A DNA stretch of 64,000 nt from Streptomyces sp. V4I2 (GTDB taxonomy: Bacteria; Actinomycetota; Actinomycetes; Streptomycetales; Streptomycetaceae), in NCBI RefSeq assembly GCF_030817655.1, contig NZ_JAUSZM010000003.1, forward strand, positions 6,324,001-6,388,000, written 5' to 3'. Shown in pieces: positions 58,233 through 64,000 of the stretch. The number at the start of each line of letters is the position of its first letter. The first letter of the stretch is position 1. The position numbers were made by a program, and so were the translations under genes. The notes beneath the pieces are model-generated. The model saw only the letters and a list, made by a program, of their open reading frames with translations, ran no database searches and was not told where the DNA came from.

Positions 58233-59752
58233 GCTCCCCGGTCCAGCCGCTGGCCGTGAATCTCGTCCAGTCCGTCGACTGGCTCGCCATCGCGCCGCCC
58301 ACCATCGCGGCGGTCGTCGGACTCGTCGTCCTCGTCGCCGACCTGTTCGTCGGCGAGAAGAAGAAGGCGCTGCTCGGCTGGGGGTCGGTCGCGGGCCTCG
58401 CCGCCTCGACGCTCATGCTGCTGCCCCTCCTGGACGGCGACCGCAGCACCTTCTGCCTGACCGGCGCCCCCGACGTGTGCAGCTACACCGCCGACCGCTT
58501 CACCCTCGTCCTGCAGCTCCTGGTCCTCGGCGGCGCCCTCCTCGCCGCCCTCCTGTCGGTCACCGCCCTCAAGGACGCCGACAAGGGACTCCCCGAAGGG
58601 GAGTACTGGTTCCTCCTGCTGTCGTCCGCGGCCGGCGCCGCCCTCCTGCCCGCCTCCCGCGACTTCGCGACCCTGATCGTCGCCCTCGAAGTCGCCTCCC
58701 TGCCCGCCTTCGCCCTCGTCGGCCTCAGGCACGGCGACCGGAAGTCCTCCGAAGCCGCCCTGAAGTTCTTCCTGTCCTCGGTCACCGCGACCGCGGTCAG
58801 CCTCATGGGCATCAGCTTCGTGTACGCCTCCACCGGCACCCTCTACCTCACCCAGATCGCCGACCGCATCCAGAACGTCGACGGCCAGCTCCACACCCTC
58901 ACCCAGACCGGCGTCGTCCTCACCCTCATCGGCTTCGCCTTCAAGACGGCCGCCGTGCCCTTCCACTTCTGGGTGCCGGACACCTACGTGGGCGCGCCCC
59001 TCCCGATCGCCGCCTACCTGTCGGTCGTCGGCAAGGCGGTCGGCTTCTCCGGCCTCATCCTCATCACCGTCGTCGCCCTCCCGTCGTACGCCGACGTCTG
59101 GGGCCCGGCCCTCGCCGCGCTGGCCGCCCTCACCATGACCGTCGGCAACGTCGGCGCCCTCCGCCAGCAGGCCACGCGCGCGTACAGCGCGGTACGGCTG
59201 CTCGCCTGGTCGTCCGTCGGCCAGGCCGGCTACCTCCTCGTCCCGATCGCCGCCGCCGCGTACTCCGACGACGCCGAGAAGTCGATCGGCTCCACGGTCG
59301 CGTACGCCCTCATGTACGCCGCCGTGAACCTGGGTGCCTTCGCGGTGGCCGCGCTGGTCGGCCGTACGAAGTCCCTCAACCGCGTCTCCGACTACCGCGG
59401 CCTGTACGCGTCGAACCCCCTCGCGGCCCTCCTCCTGGCCTTCTTCCTGCTCTGCCTGGCCGGACTGCCGCCGGGCATCATCGGGCTCTTCGCGAAGGTC
59501 ACCGTGTTCTCCGCGGCCGTCGACGCGGGCCTCGGCTGGCTCGCCGTGGTCATGGCCGTCAACGTCGTGATCGCGCTGTTCTACTACCTCCAGTGGACGA
59601 CCCTGCTGTTCCGCGCCCCGGAGGGCGAGGCCGCCGCCCACCGCGTCCCGGCCCCCCTCACCGCCGCGATCGCCCTCACCGGCGTCCTCGGCATCGCCCT
59701 CTCCGGAGCACCTCAGCTGGTCCTGCGCTTCACGGACACCGGGCTCTTCTGA
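58229..59752 (+). CDS. nuoN2: NADH-quinone oxidoreductase subunit N, second locus
   Basis: A 507-residue antiporter-like subunit and the last gene of the second locus. Motifs: LIVALEVASLPAFALVGLRH, FKTAAVPFHFWVPDTYVGAP, AVRLLAWSSVGQAGYLLVPI, and AGLPPGIIGLFAKVTVFSAA. It is about 40 residues shorter than the first NuoN, mainly in the N-terminal loop. ATG 58229 overlaps the nuoM2 stop, with AGGAGG 6-11 bases before. Confidence 0.95.
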   Translation: MSSPVQPLAVNLVQSVDWLAIAPPTIAAVVGLVVLVADLFVGEKKKALLGWGSVAGLAASTLMLLPLLDGDRSTFCLTGAPDVCSYTADRFTLVLQLLVLGGALLAALLSVTALKDADKGLPEGEYWFLLLSSAAGAALLPASRDFATLIVALEVASLPAFALVGLRHGDRKSSEAALKFFLSSVTATAVSLMGISFVYASTGTLYLTQIADRIQNVDGQLHTLTQTGVVLTLIGFAFKTAAVPFHFWVPDTYVGAPLPIAAYLSVVGKAVGFSGLILITVVALPSYADVWGPALAALAALTMTVGNVGALRQQATRAYSAVRLLAWSSVGQAGYLLVPIAAAAYSDDAEKSIGSTVAYALMYAAVNLGAFAVAALVGRTKSLNRVSDYRGLYASNPLAALLLAFFLLCLAGLPPGIIGLFAKVTVFSAAVDAGLGWLAVVMAVNVVIALFYYLQWTTLLFRAPEGEAAAHRVPAPLTAAIALTGVLGIALSGAPQLVLRFTDTGLF

Positions 59753-59806
59753 GCGCTCACCGCTGCCCTCACCCGGACGGCCCACGCAGGCCGCCGTACG
59801 CACAAG

Positions 59807-59832
59807 GGAACTAGAGGCCCTCGCCTGGCGTT
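59807..59832 (+). promoter_or_regulatory. Sigma-R-like promoter before htpX
   Basis: GGAAC (59807-59811), an 18-base spacer, GTT (59830-59832), matching the thiol-stress sigma-R pattern GGAAT/C-N18-GTT. It lies about 128 bases before the htpX start. A membrane-protein quality-control protease is a sensible member of an oxidative-stress regulon. Confidence 0.6.
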
Positions 59833-59959
59833 GACCAGAACGGGAGGGTCCACTGGACGTGACACCACGGCACCGGTGGCATCGGAGTCAGTAAGCAAGA
59901 TCATCGAGCGAGATCAGCAAGCAAAGGGTTCCCCTGCTGCGCGACTTGGAGGGCGTACC

Positions 59960-60823
59960 GTGCACCGCCGGCACAACGGGCTTAGGACCGCAGTACTCCT
60001 CGGGGGACTGTCCGCACTCATCATCGTCATCGGCAGCTTCTTCGGCCGCATGGGGCTCGTCGTAGCGGTCGTGATCGCCCTTGGGACCAACGCGTACGCG
60101 TACTGGAACAGCGACAAGCTGGCTCTACGCGCGATGCGTGCCCGCCCCGTCAGCGAGTTCGAGGCCCCGGGCCTCTATCGCATGGTCCGTGATCTCTCCA
60201 CCCAGGCCCGCCAGCCCATGCCCCGTCTGTACATCTCGCCGACGGAGGCACCGAACGCCTTCGCGACAGGCCGCAACCCGCGCAACGCCGCCGTGTGCTG
60301 CACGGAGGGCATCCTGCGCATCCTGGACGAGCGCGAGCTGCGCGGCGTCATCGGCCACGAACTCAGCCATGTCTACAACCGCGACATCCTGATCTCCTCG
60401 GTCGCCGGCGCCCTCGCCTCCGTGATCATGTTCCTGGTCAACTTCGCCTGGCTGATCCCGATCGGCCGCTCCAACGACGACGACGGCCCCGGCCTCCTCG
60501 GCATTCTGCTGATCATGATCCTGGGACCGCTCGCGGCCAGCCTCATCCAACTGGCCATCAGCCGTTCCAGGGAGTACGAGGCCGACGCGTCCGGCGCCCA
60601 GCTCACCGGCGACCCCCTCGCCCTCGCCAGCGCCCTGCGCAAGCTCGAACTGGGCACCAAACAGCTTCCGTTGCCCCCTGAGCCCCGCATCGAGACCGCG
60701 AGCCACATGATGATCGCGAACCCCTTCCGCCCGGGCCAGGGACTCTCCAAGATGTTCTCGACACACCCGCCGATGGCAGAACGCATCGCCCGGCTCGAGA
60801 AGATGGCAGGTCGACCCCAGTGA
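59960..60823 (+). CDS. htpX: Membrane zinc metalloprotease HtpX
   Basis: A 287-residue M48B protease that degrades damaged membrane proteins from the cytoplasmic side. Two N-terminal helices (GLRTAVLLGGLSALIIVIGS; GLVVAVVIALGTNAYAYWNS) are followed by the zinc motif GVIGHELSHVYNRDILI (His133, Glu134, His137), two more helices (VAGALASVIMFLVNFAWLIP; LLIMILGPLAASLIQLAISR) and the third ligand region SREYEADASGAQLTG. GTG 59960 was chosen: GGAGGGC lies just before it, and the family begins at HRRHNGLR. Coupled to the next gene by a GTGA overlap. Likely under sigma-R. Confidence 0.93.
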   Translation: MHRRHNGLRTAVLLGGLSALIIVIGSFFGRMGLVVAVVIALGTNAYAYWNSDKLALRAMRARPVSEFEAPGLYRMVRDLSTQARQPMPRLYISPTEAPNAFATGRNPRNAAVCCTEGILRILDERELRGVIGHELSHVYNRDILISSVAGALASVIMFLVNFAWLIPIGRSNDDDGPGLLGILLIMILGPLAASLIQLAISRSREYEADASGAQLTGDPLALASALRKLELGTKQLPLPPEPRIETASHMMIANPFRPGQGLSKMFSTHPPMAERIARLEKMAGRPQ

Positions 60824-61212
60824 AAACCATCCTGAACGTCATATGGCTCGTCCTGAGCGGCTTCTGGCTCTTCCTCGCCTACCTGGCCGCGGGCCTGCTC
60901 CTGTGCATCACCATCATCGGCATCCCGTTCGGCATAGCGGCCTTCCGCATCGGCGTCTACGCCCTGTGGCCCTTCGGCTACACCACGGTCGAGCGCCGCG
61001 ACGCGGGTGCCCCGTCCTTCCTCGGCAACGTGCTCTGGCTGGTCCTCGCCGGCTGGTGGCTGGCCATCGGCCACATCGTCACCGGCCTCGTCCTGTGCCT
61101 CACGATCATCGGCATTCCGTTCGGCATCGCCAACTTCAAGCTGATCCCGGTCTCGCTGTTCCCACTGGGCCGCGAAATCGTGCCGAGCGACCAGCCGTTC
61201 GCAACCCGCTGA
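60820..61212 (+). CDS. YccF-domain membrane protein
   Basis: A 130-residue inner-membrane protein made of two tandem YccF repeats: ILNVIWLVLSGFWLFLAYLA with TIIGIPFGIAAFRIGVYALW, and NVLWLVLAGWWLAIGHIVTG with TIIGIPFGIANFKLIPVSLF. Each repeat has a helical pair and a GIPFGI turn. YccF proteins have no firm function. It starts with GTG overlapping the htpX stop, so it should be made together with HtpX under the same stress promoter. Confidence 0.9.
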   Translation: MKTILNVIWLVLSGFWLFLAYLAAGLLLCITIIGIPFGIAAFRIGVYALWPFGYTTVERRDAGAPSFLGNVLWLVLAGWWLAIGHIVTGLVLCLTIIGIPFGIANFKLIPVSLFPLGREIVPSDQPFATR

Positions 61213-61227
61213 CAGGCGGATCCGGGG

Positions 61228-62385
61228 GTGGGGAAGCCGAAGTACCTCCTGCTGTCGTACGACGGACAGGCGGAGTTCGAGGGCGAGGAGGGGTACGAGG
61301 AGACGTGGGCCCTGTGCCAGGACGCCGACGACCTGTTCGCCGACCCTCCTCCGCCCACGCGGGACAGGTACGAGCTGCTGGGCTGTGCTCCTGAGGGCGA
61401 GCTCTCCGCAGCCCTCGCACGCGTGCGTGCCGAGGGCTCGGTTCCGCTCGGCGTCCTCATCCTGGAGATTCTCGACAAGTCCGGGACGGCGGTCGGGGAG
61501 TGGTACGTCGAAGACGCCCGCGTTCTCGACGTCCGCCCCTGCGCCCGTGACCTGAAGCTGCGCGACGTCACGATCGAGGCCCGAGAACCCGACGACAACC
61601 CTTACGACTATCCGCAGTGCCCGCCGCTGTCCCCGGGCTACCGCCTGCTGGACGCGGAGTGCGAGCCTTGGGGCGCCTGCCGTGACCTGGCCCGTGTGCG
61701 AGAGGTCGAGGACGAACCCCTGGAGCCCCCGCTTCGCCTCCTGGGCTGTGCGCCGAGAGGAGCCCTGCGCACCGCACTGGACGCCGGCGAGGAGGACCTC
61801 GGCCAGGTGAAGGTCCTGCGCATCGACTCCTCCGGCCGGCCCGTGCAGGCCGCCGCCGAGGGCGAACTGCGGGCCTGGATCCCCTCCGCCCGCGGTGCGG
61901 GCCTGGTCGACCTCACCCTCGACCTGTGGTCGGAGCGGCCGCCACTCGCGGCTCGTGAGGTCTGGGAGCTGTGGGGGGACGGACGGCCCGCGGAGCCCAA
62001 CCGATGGGCGGGGTGCGGCCCGGAAGGCCGTCGGTTCTGGCTGCGCACGGCCCTGGACAACCACGTGCACGAAGCGCCGGACAAGCCGTCCGACACGGTC
62101 TATGACCTCGACGGCCGCCACATCACCGACGCCATCGGCTTCTTCTGCGCGGTGGGCGAGGCGGTGAACGGTCCCGGTGGCTACTTCGGTTGGGGCCTCA
62201 GCGCCCTGGACGACTGCCTCCGAGGCCGCTGGGGTGCCGCCCCGCCCCTCACCCTCGTCTGGCACGACGACCACATCGCCCGCGCCTGCCTCGGCGTCAC
62301 CCCACTCCTCGACGACCGCCCGCCGACTTTCGACGAGCTGCTCGCCTTCATGACCGAGCGAGGCGTCGAAGTCCGCCTCGTCTGA
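61228..62385 (+). CDS. Barstar-domain protein with three N-terminal repeats
   Basis: A 385-residue soluble protein. The C-terminal ~90 residues look like barstar, the barnase inhibitor: VYDLDGRHITDAIGFFCAVG, GYFGWGLSALDDCLRGRWGA and FDELLAFMTERGVEVRLV. The N-terminal ~290 residues hold related units, each with a Leu-Leu-Gly-Cys/Gly-Cys core: YELLGCAPEGELSAAL (near 48), LRLLGCAPRGALRTAL (near 170) and RWAGCGPEGRRFWLRTAL (near 258), each leading into a strand pair. No barnase-like RNase gene is adjacent. It could be an immunity protein for a distant or lost toxin. GTG 61228 starts 15 bases after the YccF gene. Confidence 0.82.
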   Translation: MGKPKYLLLSYDGQAEFEGEEGYEETWALCQDADDLFADPPPPTRDRYELLGCAPEGELSAALARVRAEGSVPLGVLILEILDKSGTAVGEWYVEDARVLDVRPCARDLKLRDVTIEAREPDDNPYDYPQCPPLSPGYRLLDAECEPWGACRDLARVREVEDEPLEPPLRLLGCAPRGALRTALDAGEEDLGQVKVLRIDSSGRPVQAAAEGELRAWIPSARGAGLVDLTLDLWSERPPLAAREVWELWGDGRPAEPNRWAGCGPEGRRFWLRTALDNHVHEAPDKPSDTVYDLDGRHITDAIGFFCAVGEAVNGPGGYFGWGLSALDDCLRGRWGAAPPLTLVWHDDHIARACLGVTPLLDDRPPTFDELLAFMTERGVEVRLV

Positions 62386-62564
62386 GCGCCGGACTTTCAC
62401 AGCAGGGTTTTCCACAGGCCGGCGGTTGTCAACAGCCCCGCCCGATTGTCAGTGGGGCCTTGCATGATGAACCCATGGCCGAGAGCGCCCGGCTGTCGAC
62501 ACGGATGGGCGCCTGGGAATGCCGTCACACACTCCCGCCCACCGACCTCCCGACCCCTCGGCCG
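62386..62564. other. Intergenic stretch between the barstar-domain and APC genes
   Basis: It contains TTTTCCACAGG and TTGTCAACAG at ~62409-62434 and TTGTCAGTGG at 62446, motifs common before Streptomyces genes. A 35-codon frame starts at ATG 62475 but has no homology I can recognise. I do not call a gene here. Confidence 0.3.
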
Positions 62565-63815
62565 CTACTGCCCGCGACCTGACACCCCCCGCCGTACCCC
62601 ATACGCGACCGCACCCACCGCCAGCACACCCGCCCCCACCACTACCGACACTCCCGGCAGCGCGAACGCCAGCACCACACACCCGAGCAGCCCCACCGCC
62701 GGCACCACCCGCGCCGCCGGAGCCGAACCGAGCGTCCAGGCCGACGCGTTGGCCACCGCGTAGTACGCCAGCACACCGAAGGAGGAGAACCCGATCGCAC
62801 CCCGCACATCCACCGTGGCGGCCAGGACGGCGACCACCACGCCCACGGCCAGTTCCGCCCGGTGCGGTACCTGGAACCGCGGATGCACGGCGGCCAGCGC
62901 GCCGGGCAGATGCCGGTCCCGCGCCATGGCCAGCGTGGTCCGCGAGACGCCCAGGATCAGGGCGAGCAGCGAGCCCAGCGCGGCCACGGCGGCACCCACC
63001 CGCACCACCGGCACCAGCCCCGGCACCCCGGCCGCCCGCACCGCGTCGGCCAGTGGCGCGGTCGCGTCGCCGAGACCGCCCGCACCGAGTACGGAAAGGA
63101 CAGCCACCGCCACACACGCGTACACCACCAGCGTGATGCCCAGGGCCAGCGGGATCGCGCGAGGGATCGTGCGCGCCGGATCCCGCACCTCTTCGCCGAG
63201 GGTCGCGATCCGCGCGTACCCCGCGAACGCGAAGAACAGCAGACCGGCCGCCTGGAGCACCCCGCCCACCCCGCCCGACGCCCCGATGTCCAGCCGCCCG
63301 GCATCGGAGGCCCCGGACCCCAGACACACGACCACCACGCCGGCGAGGACCGCCAGGACCACCGCCACGATCGCCCGGGTCAGCCAGGCCGACTTCTGGA
63401 CCCCGCCATAGTTCACCGCGGTCAGCGCCACCACCGCCGCGACCGCCACCACATGCGCCTGCCCCGGCCAGACGTACGTCCCGACCGTGAGCGCCATCGC
63501 CGCACAGGAGGCCGTCTTCCCGACCACGAACGACCAGCCCGCGAGATAACCCCAGAACGGCCCGAGCCGCTCGCGCCCGTACACGTACGTGCCGCCGGAC
63601 GCCGGATACAGGGCCGCCAACCGAGCCGAGGAGGTGGCATTGCAGTAGGCGACCACGGCGGCGACCGCCAGTCCGAGCAGCAGCCCGGACCCGGCCGCGT
63701 GCGCCGCGGGCCCGAGGGCGGCAAAGATGCCGGCGCCGATCATCGAGCCCAGCCCGATGACCACCGCGTCCCCCACCCCCAGGGTGCGCCGCAGTCCGGC
63801 TTCGGAAGGTGTCAT
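62565..63815 (-). CDS. APC-family amino acid permease
   Basis: A 416-residue amino acid/polyamine transporter with about 11-12 helices. The helix-1 motif is VIGLGSMIGAGIFAALGPAA, with the unwound GxG segment that binds the substrate backbone. Others are LYPASGGTYVYGRERLGPFW, FFAFAGYARIATLGEEVRDP (conserved Glu after helix 6) and SRTTLAMARDRHLPGALAAV. It starts at MTPSEAG; longer in-frame starts to 63911 add a non-hydrophobic lead. It is slightly short for the family and lacks the last helix pair. The substrate cannot be told. Beyond it, 63816-63992 shows no gene; an ATG at 63993 may begin one off the window. Confidence 0.9.
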   Translation of the reverse strand: MTPSEAGLRRTLGVGDAVVIGLGSMIGAGIFAALGPAAHAAGSGLLLGLAVAAVVAYCNATSSARLAALYPASGGTYVYGRERLGPFWGYLAGWSFVVGKTASCAAMALTVGTYVWPGQAHVVAVAAVVALTAVNYGGVQKSAWLTRAIVAVVLAVLAGVVVVCLGSGASDAGRLDIGASGGVGGVLQAAGLLFFAFAGYARIATLGEEVRDPARTIPRAIPLALGITLVVYACVAVAVLSVLGAGGLGDATAPLADAVRAAGVPGLVPVVRVGAAVAALGSLLALILGVSRTTLAMARDRHLPGALAAVHPRFQVPHRAELAVGVVVAVLAATVDVRGAIGFSSFGVLAYYAVANASAWTLGSAPAARVVPAVGLLGCVVLAFALPGVSVVVGAGVLAVGAVAYGVRRGVSGRGQ

Positions 63816-64000
63816 GTGCGGCACCCTACTGATCGCTGCAACCGCGGGATGCAGCAGTGACGTCCTCTTCATCAACGCAGCACGAACACTCGCGCACAGC
63901 GGTACGTGCACCGCCCGCTAGGACAGCCTGCCGCGACGTAAGTCACAGGCCGAAGACAGTGCGGGCACAGAACGGAAGGGCAGGTTCAGGCCATGGGCAT

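Noticed and set aside
62405..62460. TTTTCCACAGG and TTGTCAACAG, resembling DnaA boxes or an origin
   Set aside because: Such motifs are common before Streptomyces genes; no box cluster and no replication genes are present.
62475..62582. A 35-codon frame before the APC gene
   Set aside because: Short, Pro/Thr/Arg-rich, overlapping the end of the permease gene, and no recognisable family.

Overview
The window is a high-GC actinobacterial chromosome segment, almost certainly Streptomyces. The evidence is the strong third-position G/C bias, the many ATGA/GTGA stop-start overlaps, GTG starts, a sugar importer without its own ATPase, a c-di-AMP riboswitch in front of a cell-wall hydrolase, and the characteristic Streptomyces dispersed hairpin repeats. 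From memory, the gene order resembles the S. coelicolor region holding both nuo loci (about SCO4568 to SCO4613). No search was possible, so this is inference.

Layout. (1) 1-7123: the 3' end of a canonical complex I operon (nuoH tail, nuoI-J-K-L-M-N), closed by a very strong hairpin terminator. (2) 7269-13359: recQ helicase, an M56 membrane metallopeptidase, fumarylacetoacetase, a decayed hypothetical gene, a carboxymuconolactone decarboxylase/AhpD-like gene behind a perfect ECF41-type promoter, and a small lipoprotein. (3) 13543-21353: a galactan utilisation locus. A secreted GH53 endo-galactanase and a GH42 beta-galactosidase diverge from a sugar ABC importer (binding protein and two permeases) and a LacI regulator. 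Two copies of a 19-bp operator-like sequence lie in the divergent promoter region. (4) 21457-31485: a HAD phosphatase, a riboswitch-controlled LysM/transglycosylase, a CocE-type hydrolase carrying an in-frame repeat insertion, a polyprenyl diphosphate synthase, a CHRD-DUF3455 secreted protein, and a LolA-like protein with an ABC-2 exporter. (5) 31486-41974: accessory and housekeeping genes: FMN reductase, amidase, an uncharacterised divergent pair (deviant P-loop protein and proline-rich TPR protein), a VOC protein, two HxlR regulators each with a divergent or neighbouring target, an MFS exporter overlapping rarD tail to tail, a DUF6082-like protein and a small hypothetical protein. (6) 42033-49025: 2-oxoacid:ferredoxin oxidoreductase korAB, then a two-component cluster with two paralogous histidine kinases and one response regulator. 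(7) 49243-59752: a second, incomplete nuo locus (A, B, C-like, H, I, J, K, L, M, N; no D, E, F or G). (8) 59960-63815: htpX behind a sigma-R-like promoter, a YccF protein, a barstar-domain protein and an APC transporter.

How the parts may work together: the second nuo locus lacks the NADH-oxidising module and lies beside korAB, which produces reduced ferredoxin. A ferredoxin-fed complex I variant is therefore a reasonable hypothesis. In the galactan locus GH53 should cut galactan outside the cell, the ABC importer take up galacto-oligosaccharides (probably powered by a shared MsiK-type ATPase encoded elsewhere), and cytoplasmic GH42 release galactose, all under the LacI protein.
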